From: Nosema muscidifuracis | Lineage: Eukaryota > Microsporidia > Nosematidae | Reading direction: 5' to 3' | Assembly (NCBI GenBank): GCA_028335825.1 | Contig: JAIOKI010000010.1 | Coordinates: forward strand, 1 to 64,000 | DNA length: 64,000 nt | Part shown: positions 38,091-48,122 of the stretch, in pieces | Layout: each line of letters starts with the position of its first letter | Numbering within the stretch: position 1 is the stretch's first letter | The notes under the pieces: model-generated | What the model was told of the DNA's origin: nothing | Database searches by the model: none | Seen by the model: the letters and a program-made list of their open reading frames with translations, nothing else | Translations under genes and position numbers: made by a program

Positions 38091-39949
38091 TTTAGTATAT
38101 ATGCTATTTATTTATTCACATTATATCTTAATAATTTTTATCCACCCTCACTTTATAATATCATAAATTAATCATTCGTTTAATTGAGTTTTATAATCAT
38201 AGATTTCACAAAAGTTAAATATTCACCTTTTTTACTTTAATTTACTAAGGTTATTCTTCCTTAGAAGTATTTTCTCTAATATAGACATTTAATTAGATTT
38301 ATGACATGGAATGATTAAATGTTTTATTTATATGTGAGACGTAATCTGACATCTTCTAATTATTTTCTTACAGAATCTTAAATACAATATTGGTCATGTA
38401 AGTTTGTAAATATAATTATTTTCACTTCATATATCTGTAATTATATATTTTTCATCATGCATATATTTGTGTTTATTAATTGTTAATATAATTGTAAATT
38501 TAATGGACTTGTTTGGTATATTAAATGATAATAAATATAAAAGTATGTATTTTCTTTTTTATGTTTATATTTGAACTAATATTAAATTGTACAATTATCT
38601 CAATCCATGTCAGATTAATTTTATCTTCTTATTAGTCTTTTGAGTATAACATGCATATTTCTTATTCACTCATAATTTAATTTTTCATCATTTCTATTAC
38701 ATTTAATTTGACTCATAAAGCCCTTGAATCTTCATTGAATATATCAATTCAAAGAATGATGCTTTTTTGATATTATTTAATGGTTTTGTATTATTTTTAA
38801 TATCAATTAAATATAACTAAGATTCATCATATATCTACACATTGTAATTTTTAATATCTTAGATGCCTAATTTGTTATCAATTTAAAAAATAGATTTTTA
38901 ATTTTTTAGTTAAACATTGATTTGTTTGTATCTTAGTATGCTTACATCAATTTAAATAAAAATCTATATAGGTCTTTATCATATAGACACTAACCTATAC
39001 ACATAAAAAAATGATTTGTATATCACAATATCAAAACCCTAAATCTCTAAAAGAATCTTGAATCTATTGACATTTTTATTTCTGTCAGTGGGGTGTAATC
39101 GTATATTATACAGATCATCTTTAAAATTATAAACTATTCTCATAATATTAGGTAATATATTTATATAACCATAAAGAAATTATTTAAGATGAAAATATTT
39201 ATGTTTCTTTAAATGACTTATTTTATTCAGCCATGTAGCTTTTAAATGATAATTAAATATTTCATTAGTCTTTTTATTTCATATTTATATGTTCTTAATA
39301 TTTTTTAACACATAAAATATTTAATGATTCTACGATATTTTTGATAAAAAATCATGTTTCTGTAACCTTCATAATTTTATTCTTTTACATGATATTATTT
39401 CTTCTGTGTTTATCTTAAAATTATATAAATCTCTTTTTTTGATTCTTAACAGCACATATTATTTTTTATGTTCGACTATATGAAGATTTTTGGCATTATA
39501 AAAATCAATTAATTTACCATGAGAGGAAATCTTTAAATATGAGATGATAATTATATATAAATACTTCTGATAAGTTATTTGAATATTGTGCTTATTGATT
39601 CAATTGACTAATCGAATGCTATAATTTAACATTTAATACAGCTATAATAATCACTCATATTTAATTTTTATTAACTCTATAAATTCAAATTACGTCTTTT
39701 ATATATAGCTATTCCTTATAGGTGTACTACATTCTATCATCTAGAGAGTGTTAATTGAATATATCATTCATTTATAACTTATTAGGAAAAAATATCAGAA
39801 TCTTTTTAAAGATTTTATATGATGTTAATTAAAATTAAACGTATAATTTTATTTTAACTTGTAAACATATAATGACAAACTATCTAACTTAAAAGTGGTA
39901 TATTTTAACTATTTCAATGATGTATTGAATAAGAAATTTTAGATTTTAA
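38091..39949. other. AT-rich desert with weak minus-strand coding traces
   Basis: A few minus-strand fragments near 38900-39130 look faintly protein-like, but no family could be recognised. Confidence 0.35.
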
Positions 39950-41060
39950 AACACTAATCTTTTCATGAGGATATATACAAAATCATTAGAAAACTAGTAA
40001 TATGAAGAGAACAAAATATATTTATTTGGAAATACGAGAAATGATATTTTGAGTAAAAAGAATAGCTAAATATTATATATTTAAGATAGGATTATGAATT
40101 ATGATCATAAGAACTAATAACGAGATAAATATTAATATTATCTAATTAAACTATTTATCAGGTTATTTTACTATAAATCTTAAAAGTCAATATAAAATAT
40201 AAAAAAGATGATATTTTTTATAGAACATTAATAATTTTCTACTAAAATGATAACCTGGTTTAGTTTCCATAACTCTTCTATACATAAATTCATTTTTTAT
40301 TAATTTCTTAAATCTTCATTTAGATGTACATGTCTTTTTATACAGATCATTAATATTATGACTCAGTATTTATTTATTCATGTCATGATTTTATAAATTT
40401 TTTGATAGATGAGACATTGAACATCACATATTAATAATGTCAATTATTTTCATTATTTTGTAATATTTTAATAGTTCAATGAATATGTAAAATAATTACC
40501 AAAAGATTAAATAATACAATTTAATATAAATTCTTAGATATATTAAGCATATAATAATTATCCTTTGAATAAAAATAAAATTAGTACTATTTATGATAAG
40601 CATATTCTGTTCTTCACTTCTTTTATCTCCTATATTTGAACAACTAGTTGATAGAAATATGAGTGAAGTATCTTTAAGTAACATTTAATGTTAAAATCTA
40701 TGAGATTATACAAGGTTCTTTTGATATAACAGAAAATGATTATATGCTTATTTATAGAAAAATGTCATAGACTAGTTATTTGTATAGAATAATTGTAGAT
40801 TTAAGTAAATTACTTATCTAGATGATATGCATTTATACTCAATTTTTATTATCTTAATTGATGGAAGTAGTCAATGATACTCTAAAGATTTTAGATATGA
40901 TATAAGAAACAACAAGATTGCGCTTGCAAGAAGATAATATAAAGATTCTTTCTATATAAATTATTTTATAAGTATATCTTTTTTTATCAATATGTAATTT
41001 TTGGGGACTGATACGTCTATAAAGAAACAAAGTCAATTACTTGGATCAGTTTAAGTTTTC
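39950..41060 (+). pseudogene. Decayed gene of unknown family
   Basis: The plus strand keeps coding-like fragments in order: FINFLIDETLNITY near 40400, FEQLVDRNMSEVSLSNI near 40630, IYEIIQGSFDITENDYMLIY near 40700, and LMEVVNDTLKILDMI with TTRLRLQEDNIKILS near 40860-40950. Several breaks occur. Fragments are helical and acidic. I do not recognise the family. It lies about 350 bp beyond the 3' end of the minus-strand family B gene. The minus-strand frames at 40496..40684 and 40854..41036 are shadows. Confidence 0.45.
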
Positions 41061-41413
41061 TTGCTGATTTGATTTATCAGTCCAAATAATTATAAAAAGG
41101 AACCCCAGAAGAATAAATATGTTTTTCAGCAACAATTCTTCATACAACACAAAGGAAAAAAATAAGAAAAAGAATATATTTGTATTTTATTTTCTACAAG
41201 ATATAAATATTTTCTGTAATAACTCAATTAACTACCATCAATACTTTTTTTAGATATGAAAAAATGTTAGATTTAATCCAATAATTCATATTGCTCACTA
41301 TTTAATTTTTGGTTTTAGAGCATAAAAAAATAAATACAAAATATTAGTATATGTCAACAATTACTAAATAATGTATTTTTATTTAATAAATAGTTAAAAA
41401 TAAAATAAATTGT

Positions 41414-43072
41414 TTAATTAATATTTTTTTTATGATCATCTAACAATTTATAAATATCATCATAAATAACTTCAGTCTGACTATTGGAATTTTTATAAAT
41501 AATTAAATTACATAATTCTGATTCAATATCTTTGTGTATTATCGAATAAATATCACATGCATGTGTAGAGTTTTTTCCATTTAGAAAAATCTTAGCAAGA
41601 AATTCATTTATGCAAAGAATAATGTGATCAAAAGTATTCTTTGATTTTTTTTCTACACTTTCGATGAATTTAAATAGCATCAATGTATCATTAGAAAGAT
41701 TATTGCTATATTTTCTTTTCTTATACATATCACACATTTCAAAATACATTAATAGATCAAAAAAGACACTTGAAATATTATCATGGTTATAACTAATTTC
41801 ATCAATGATAAAATGAGAAAGTTTTTCGTAATATTCAGATTCAGAATTATCATTTTCTTTTCTCAATCTTAAATTAACGTAATCAAAGTTTATATTATTA
41901 TCACATTTTTCAACTAAACCTAAGGTGAATAGAATTTCATACATTATCAAATTTCTAGCTTTTCCTTTATTATATAGAATACTTATTAAAATATCCTTGT
42001 ATAAATTACTATCTTTTATAAGATAAAAAAATCTTAAAATACTTTCAATATTTTCTACGCTGCTATTTTGACAAGTTTTGAAAAAATTCTTTATTTCTGC
42101 AAGAACATTTTTATTGATACATTTATTCTTTTTGAAATAAGAACGCCACTTAAAAAATATTTTATCATTAAATAATCCCACTTGTTGATTTTGAAGTCTT
42201 TTTTTACTAGAGTTAAATAAAGATTTAAAATGGTTTAAAATATTATTTTGAACAAACAAGCTTTTTTCATTAGATCTAGTTATTTTTCTGCAGTTATCAA
42301 ATTTTCTTGCTCTTAATTCAACTGTATTATCTTTCCTATCGATATAAATACGGGAAATATTTATTAATGATAACAATCGTAATATTTCGTTTAATTCTTC
42401 TCCCCTATAATTACCATAATTTTTGATATGATACTCTAGATATTTTTTGTAATTAAATTCATTCATGTCTATATTGTATATATATCTATTTTTATTATCT
42501 GAGATTAAACTAAAATTAAATTCAAGATGATCACAACACTTTAAATATCTTAGATTAGAACAAGATTTTCTATTATTGTCTGACTTTTTTAAAGATGGAT
42601 TATTTTTCACGTATTTATTATATACTAAGTATGACTTAGTATCTACATCATCATTAATATAACGAGAATAATCTGAAAGATTTTTCATTAAATTAGAGAT
42701 TATATCTGCATATTTATTAGTTTCGTCATTTTTTACAATATAAAAGGACTTATTTTTATCTGAAAATCTGTATACAATTTCAATAAATTTTTTTTTCAAT
42801 TCATCTTTAAAATCAAAATTATCATCTAGATACTTATTTAAGCTAATAGTAATTTCTTTTGTAAATTCTCCTAATGTATCGTATCTTGTGATAACAATCC
42901 GTGATTTACGGATCTTTATTACATGCATTGGATGATTACAGTCTTTGCTTATAAATACAAAATCTCCTGAATCAGTTTTCTCCGAAATTATTTTAGATAA
43001 ATCTTCTCGTATTTTTTTTGCAAAATTAGATGTAGCAATTGATATTAAATATAGTAAAGCAAAAAATTTCAT
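41414..43072 (-). CDS. Family B large secreted protein
   Basis: This 552-residue protein starts at the ATG at 43072. The frame runs further upstream without another ATG, and this ATG is preceded by the same ACCCCATC as in the paralogue. The signal peptide is MKFFALLYLISIATS and there is no other membrane segment. It is close to the protein at 10712..12331 throughout: EDLSKIIS.KTDSGDF, FNFSLISDNKNRYIYNIDMN, KARNLIMYEILFTLGLVEKC and SSVFFDLLMYFEMC are conserved. Both copies remain full length, so protein sequence is probably under constraint. A secreted protein of unknown function, possibly host-exposed by analogy with microsporidian subtelomeric secreted families. Confidence 0.88.
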   Translation of the reverse strand: MKFFALLYLISIATSNFAKKIREDLSKIISEKTDSGDFVFISKDCNHPMHVIKIRKSRIVITRYDTLGEFTKEITISLNKYLDDNFDFKDELKKKFIEIVYRFSDKNKSFYIVKNDETNKYADIISNLMKNLSDYSRYINDDVDTKSYLVYNKYVKNNPSLKKSDNNRKSCSNLRYLKCCDHLEFNFSLISDNKNRYIYNIDMNEFNYKKYLEYHIKNYGNYRGEELNEILRLLSLINISRIYIDRKDNTVELRARKFDNCRKITRSNEKSLFVQNNILNHFKSLFNSSKKRLQNQQVGLFNDKIFFKWRSYFKKNKCINKNVLAEIKNFFKTCQNSSVENIESILRFFYLIKDSNLYKDILISILYNKGKARNLIMYEILFTLGLVEKCDNNINFDYVNLRLRKENDNSESEYYEKLSHFIIDEISYNHDNISSVFFDLLMYFEMCDMYKKRKYSNNLSNDTLMLFKFIESVEKKSKNTFDHIILCINEFLAKIFLNGKNSTHACDIYSIIHKDIESELCNLIIYKNSNSQTEVIYDDIYKLLDDHKKNIN

Positions 43073-43075
43073 GAT

Positions 43076-43079
43076 GGGG
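43076..43079 (-). promoter_or_regulatory. CCCC initiator motif before the family B gene
   Basis: CCCC four bases before the ATG, identical in position to 12335-12338. It decides the start over the in-frame upstream extension. Confidence 0.65.
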
Positions 43080-43182
43080 TAAAAAAATTTCAAATTTATA
43101 TTTTTACAAATAAATTAATTTTTGTTTAATTTAAAATTGACAAATAAAAAATCATTGATGTGTTAAAAATAAAGAAATAAAG

Positions 43183-43476
43183 ATATAGTATTATATCCAC
43201 ATGTATTTTTATTTATATTTTAATTTATCAATTAATTAGTTATTTCTTAATAATTAACTGATAAAATAATATTACTATTTATTCAATTTATCAAGGATAA
43301 TATTATAAATAGCATAAGAAAATATAACCCATTCCATCTAAGAGCAATCAAGAGAATAAACATTTATTTAAAACTATTTATAAACAAAGCTTGTAAAGGA
43401 AAGCCAGCGAACGATGTATTAGTTCTTTAAAATATTACTTTAGAACAGACCGCATTTCTGGGCAGCACTCCAAAAG
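43183..43476. mobile_element. 294-bp insertion in one copy of the duplication
   Basis: Copy 1 reads straight through ('aataaagaattct' at 12436). Copy 2 has about 294 extra bases between 'aataaag' and 'aattct', flanked by AAAG on both sides, which looks like a 4-bp target duplication. The insert ends in an unusually GC-rich stretch (43420-43475, 'gccagcgaacgatg' and 'accgcatttctgggcagcac'). It contains a small hairpin (GTTCT...AGAAC). No long terminal inverted repeat and no coding frame are seen. It is a candidate short non-autonomous element. A deletion in copy 1 is the alternative. Confidence 0.5.
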
Positions 43477-44599
43477 AATTCTAATTTTTGTATTAAAATT
43501 GAATAATTTTTAATTTAAAAACTATAAGAATATATTTTTGAAATATTTTATTGTAGTTAGAAAATAATAAATTTATCATAATTAATATAATATTTTATTT
43601 TTATGTAATTGTTGTGTAATTTTAATTTACAAATAAAAATTTATCATTTAAATTAAAATATATCAAACATTTGTTAATGTCAGGCAAAGAGATAATAATT
43701 TTCTATGTGTCATCAGAATTCTGATGATTAAATAAATTAAATTTTATAAATTCAAGATGTATGATTGATAATAATAAATTAAAAATTACGTATTTAAATT
43801 CTGAGTTTTTAATTTATAATTTGAGACAATACAGATAATCCAATAAATTATACAACAATATTGATTGATAATTTAAATACTTTATTATTGTTAGAAGAGT
43901 AGAATTTCATCTTTTATTTATAGTTGATTATACATAGATAACTTTATTGTTTCTAAATATTGTACTACTATTAAACATAATTTAATATGAAGTGAGTAAT
44001 TTTAAAAATATAATTTTGTAACTTAAATTAATATTTCACATTTCTAAAACATTACCACCCAAAGTTACAAATTCAAGACTTAATAGTTATGAAGATTATG
44101 CACATAAATGTTACGTTATACCAGGACTTAACAAAAAAAATTGAATGATTCTTCTATAATTTGTATATAATAAAACTTTTTGTTATCATCTTACGAAAAG
44201 CCACGTGATCATAACAAAATTTATAAATATAATAATATAACTTAACAAAATATTTTTTGTATTTGCTTGTAAAGAAAATCATTTAAATGTTTCTTTTTCT
44301 TAATGCTCTAAACTTATTATGAGCTACTTACACATGAATTCTGTTGATGCAGAATTTATTAATTATTCTATATAATATAATTACTTAGTCCTAAATGTCA
44401 TTCTAACTGATTTCTAAGAATACTTGTTATTATACCAGACTTTATTTTAAACATACCTTTAAATCACTACTGTACAGGAACTATACATTCTTTGTTAATA
44501 TTTTCAGTAATTTTCCAAAACATTAAATAAATTACCCCTTTTTTATAAATTTCTATTGGATAAACAACATAAAGGAAATGAAATCTTAGACATACATAT
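43477..44599. other. Conserved non-coding DNA inside the duplicated segment
   Basis: This is the counterpart of 12430-13600. No gene was found; the small minus-strand frame at 44467..44655 is not conserved as protein in copy 1. Confidence 0.5.
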
Positions 44600-45006
44600 A
44601 TTATTACATCTATATACAAAGGGGACAATGTACCAATAGAAAAATTTATTGTCAATTCTTCAATTTATATCGTAATGCAATAGCTACCATTTTTGATGTT
44701 GACTTATTATATCAAGTGGTGAGTATATTTGTACTACTGAATTTACTGATTTATTAAATTGTAAATGAAGAGCAATACTTGCTGATTCATTATTTGTATA
44801 AGCTACATTATAGGATTGTTTATGGCACAATGACAAGAATTGTATTATTTTATACTGTAAAAGTCTCTATTTATTAATTGAAGTCTGATTGTATGCCATT
44901 TACTGTTATCTTAGATTAAGATAATTTTGATATTACTGAATTAAACTCACCAGATGGCATAAGCTTCATCTTATTTGTGGATAAAAGATAGTCGTTGTTT
45001 GTGATA
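44600..45006 (+). mobile_element. Truncated Ty3/gypsy-type fossil piece
   Basis: This is the duplicate of the first part of the fossil at 13600. It contains the same protease-to-RT linker repeat and is cut off where the segmental duplication ends. It is broken, with no LTRs. Confidence 0.5.
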
Positions 45007-45593
45007 TAGAATATTTATGAAGGTTTTCTTCAAGTAGTTTCTATTAGTACATATCATACCTGGATATTATAAATGACATAGCTTTCTCATGATCTATTGT
45101 TTTCTATTTTATAAAACTTATTTTAATGTCTTTAGTCTAGAAATCATTTAGTAGATTTTGAAGAAGTCTATCATTTGCTTAGATATGGGTTTTTTCACTT
45201 TGGACAAGCTATATGGTTAGACATTGTTATTAATTGAAATAATAGAGGAAGAAGTGCAAAAAATATAATGATTTGTTTATTTATATAATTAAAGAGGAAC
45301 ATTAATTTTAAGATAGTATTTTATGTATCTAAATATCTATCTTTTGATTATTTAAAATTTTATCTTTTAATAGGTATAATATAATAAATTTATAAACCAA
45401 CTAATTAATAAATTAACTTAAAACGATTTTACAGAAGAAGGCAAAGATAATCTTATAAATATATATAAATTTAATCTATGACTAATTTATATAAGCACTT
45501 ATTTATATTAAACTGACAAATTAAATTTATATCATTAAACAGTTAAATAGAATTTATTGTATACAAACTATTTTATTTATACTGATATAGAAA
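45007..45593. other. AT-rich upstream region of the small Cys-rich gene
   Basis: No gene was found. AAACCCCTTTAAAGG (CCCC at 45594-45597) lies 37 bp before the next start and may be its promoter element. Confidence 0.4.
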
Positions 45594-45633
45594 CCCCTTT
45601 AAAGGTATTTAAAGAATTTTATTACAATATTTT

Positions 45634-45981
45634 ATGTATTCTTCCGTCTTGATTCTCTTAGTATCAAGTATCTTTACAAGACAATCAGATATGTGTAATA
45701 TAAATAAATCTCATGATTGTTGTAAAGATAAATATGATGATAAATGCTGTATAGATGTGTGTAAAGAAAGATTAGAACATAAAAATTCAGACTCAATGTT
45801 TAGTTGTGATAATGACAAGCCATGTTGCAGTCATAATATGTGTAATGAAAGGGTAAAGAATACCTGTACTGAAGAAGATTATGAAAATATAGTAGACGAA
45901 GTAGATCTTATTGCAAGAGAAGTATGTAGATTGTCAGTCAGGATATCTAAAATAGCTTCAAGGATAGAGAAATGCAAATAA
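45634..45981 (+). CDS. Small secreted 13-cysteine protein (unknown)
   Basis: This 115-residue protein has a signal peptide (MYSSVLILLVSSIFT), leaving about 100 residues with 13 cysteines at 21, 29, 30, 38, 39, 43, 58, 64, 65, 70, 78, 98 and 114. It has an internal repeat: DDKCCIDVCKERL (36-47) and NDKPCCSHNMCNERV (60-74). The C-terminal third (80-115) is an amphipathic helix (VDEVDLIAREVCRLSVRISKIASRIEKC). No transmembrane segment follows the leader. The odd number of cysteines suggests an inter-chain disulfide, and spore wall or polar tube material is one guess, without sequence evidence. A CCCC motif lies 37 bp upstream of the ATG. The gene sits right after the end of the segmental duplication and has no counterpart in copy 1. 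Confidence 0.8.
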   Translation: MYSSVLILLVSSIFTRQSDMCNINKSHDCCKDKYDDKCCIDVCKERLEHKNSDSMFSCDNDKPCCSHNMCNERVKNTCTEEDYENIVDEVDLIAREVCRLSVRISKIASRIEKCK

Positions 45982-47292
45982 AATATGTTTATTAAAATTT
46001 ATAAATTTACATATTTTTAGTTCAAGTATTAAGATAATAAATATTATAGTTAAGTGAAATGTAAACATTAAGATAATATTATTTAGACTATAATAAAAAC
46101 AAATAAATTTTCAAATAGTTTTATTGATATTAATCCTGATAAAACTAATTATTATTATCTATTAATATATTTTAAATATAAATGAATCTAATGATTTGAT
46201 TAATTAGTTTACCTTTAAACTGTATTCTAGATGAATATGACATTTTTATATTAAATTTAATTTGTTGAAAATTCTATTCTTTAACTAAAAAGTGCGAATA
46301 TATTTATAATTTAAATAATATAATATTTTCTTAATATATATAGTATACAGGAAATAGTTATATTATTGACTTTAAATTATTGTCTACATATAAAAAACAT
46401 AATTAAGAAAATATTGTTGGTGATATAATTTAAAAAATATTATAATTAAAATTGTGCCATACATCTCAAATTGAATTATTTTTTTAAAAATTTTATCCCT
46501 GAATATTTATTTAACATGTAAAAAATTTCGTACGAATCAGAAGAAAATATGAATATTGTATAACTAGACATATAGAGATATTTGAAGGTAATGTTCAGAA
46601 AAAAAATCTGATTAATATAATTTATATTTATGATAAATTTTTAAAATCATGTCTTTTCTACCACATAGTATAATTTTATCTAATAAATAAATATTGTGAA
46701 AAAAAGATTTTGTCTAGAGATATGTATATTGAAGTTGTAAAAAATATAAAAACAGTAGTGTCTAGAAGTTTATTTATATTGTTCTGTAATCGGACTTTTT
46801 ATTCAATAGCTTTTGGATGATCTTGATAAAGCATTTTAGAATGTTAGCTTACAAAATCATGAGTCATAAATATATCGAATACTTTTAAATGTTCAAGTGA
46901 GAAAAGTATTGTTACATTATCTTTGAAAACCCTAAACAAAATTACGTAATTTTTATATAATTTTCAAAGTTTTTTTAGTTGCCTTGTTTACTTGATCTTT
47001 CATCACGGGGTTCAATTTTATTTTCATTGTATACGATGAGTAAAATTTTTTTTATCACTACACTAATTTACAATATAATTATTACTTCGTAATATTCTCT
47101 AAATATCTAATAATTATCAGAAATTATCATATGATATATATAATCATTTCTGATTTATTTTAATTAGCTACAAATATTTTATTTTCTATTGTGTTCTTAA
47201 TTTTCAATTAAACAAACTAATATATTAATTTTTTATGTTTTAATATACATTCTTATGTAATTGTTAAATTCTAAGATAAATTAAAAATCTAA
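45982..47292. other. AT-rich intergenic desert
   Basis: No gene was recognised between the small Cys-rich gene and the convergent family C gene. Confidence 0.5.
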
Positions 47293-48114
47293 TTAAACTT
47301 CAGTATCTAATTCACCTTGTTTAGTATCTTTTTTAGAATTTTTTCTAAACAGTCTGAAAACTATAAATCCAAAGAGAAAAATAACCAATGTGAAAACACA
47401 AATTCCAGTATAAGATATTAATTCTGTATTATTATCCTGTGAAATATAATCACCACTTGATCTAGGTAATCTTATTATACCCTGTAAATCTTCAAAAGTC
47501 ACATTAAATTTATGAAATCCCACCATATCTTCAATTTCTCTAATTTGATTATTGAAATTAGGATTTAAACATTCTTCTATTATTACTGGAGTAAATCTCA
47601 TATCTAAACATTTTTCATTATCACCGCATTTATCTTTCAACTCATAAGTAGCACATTGAAGTCTTCTTAAATCCATCATGGTATTTTGACATAAATCATA
47701 TATAAGCTCTTGTATTTTTTCTTTCAGATTATTGGGTGCATTCTCATCATCGATATCATACATAATACCATCTATTATTTTAATATTAAACATTTCACAT
47801 GGTAAATGCTTTTTAGAATTTAATAGGGTATCTAGATCTACATCATGACATGTACTATCAAAATTTAGAAATTTTATAGAATAATCAGTACAAATCGGAT
47901 TACATTCACACATTTGTTTTTTTAATTGAACTATACAATGTGAAAAATTATCGAGACCTTTTTTAATTTCAGGAGTATATTCTAATATTTCATCTTTAAG
48001 TGTACTACATAGGTTTCTGTAGCCTTCCATTTTTTCAGATATCAATTTATTAAATTCAAAATTGTTCTTAACCCTATATTTATAATTATCAATAGAATCT
48101 AAAGCACTACTCAT
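47293..48114 (-). CDS. Family C cysteine-rich membrane protein
   Basis: This is a 273-residue protein of unknown function. It has a charged N-terminal helix region (1-60), then a cysteine-rich domain whose spacing matches the other family C proteins: HC-x8-C-x-C-x3-C (near 68-81), then STCH, PC, LC, QC, KC, KC and EC to about residue 200. One membrane segment at about 230-254 is followed by a basic then acidic tail (RLFRKNSKKDTKQGELDTEV). No N-terminal signal peptide is visible, so it looks tail-anchored or is exported by an unusual route. The start follows TATCCCTTTAA, a microsporidian-type C-rich motif. It occupies the third position of the A-B-C gene order repeated at about 31 kb distance. 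Confidence 0.87.
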   Translation of the reverse strand: MSSALDSIDNYKYRVKNNFEFNKLISEKMEGYRNLCSTLKDEILEYTPEIKKGLDNFSHCIVQLKKQMCECNPICTDYSIKFLNFDSTCHDVDLDTLLNSKKHLPCEMFNIKIIDGIMYDIDDENAPNNLKEKIQELIYDLCQNTMMDLRRLQCATYELKDKCGDNEKCLDMRFTPVIIEECLNPNFNNQIREIEDMVGFHKFNVTFEDLQGIIRLPRSSGDYISQDNNTELISYTGICVFTLVIFLFGFIVFRLFRKNSKKDTKQGELDTEV

Positions 48115-48119
48115 TTAAA

Positions 48120-48122
48120 GGG
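48120..48122 (-). promoter_or_regulatory. CCC motif before the family C gene
   Basis: CCC five bases upstream of the ATG at 48114 on the minus strand, in a pure A/T background. Confidence 0.55.

Larger units (their letters stand above)
41270..45006 (+). repeat. Segmental duplication, copy 2 (pairs with 10570..13969)
   Basis: This is a direct repeat of a family B gene, its upstream DNA and the beginning of a retroelement fossil. It is longer than copy 1 mainly because of the insertion at 43183..43476. Similarity ends sharply at 45006. Confidence 0.85.

Noticed and set aside
43073-43093. Upstream extension of the family B protein by seven codons
   Set aside because: The extension has no ATG. 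The CCCC motif and the paralogue at 12331 both set the start at 43072.
43360-43476. Possible 5S rRNA end ('agaccgc', 'ctgggcagcac')
   Set aside because: Some 3' block words resemble 5S rRNA, but the required pairing 5' end about 120 bases upstream is absent and the internal promoter boxes do not fit.
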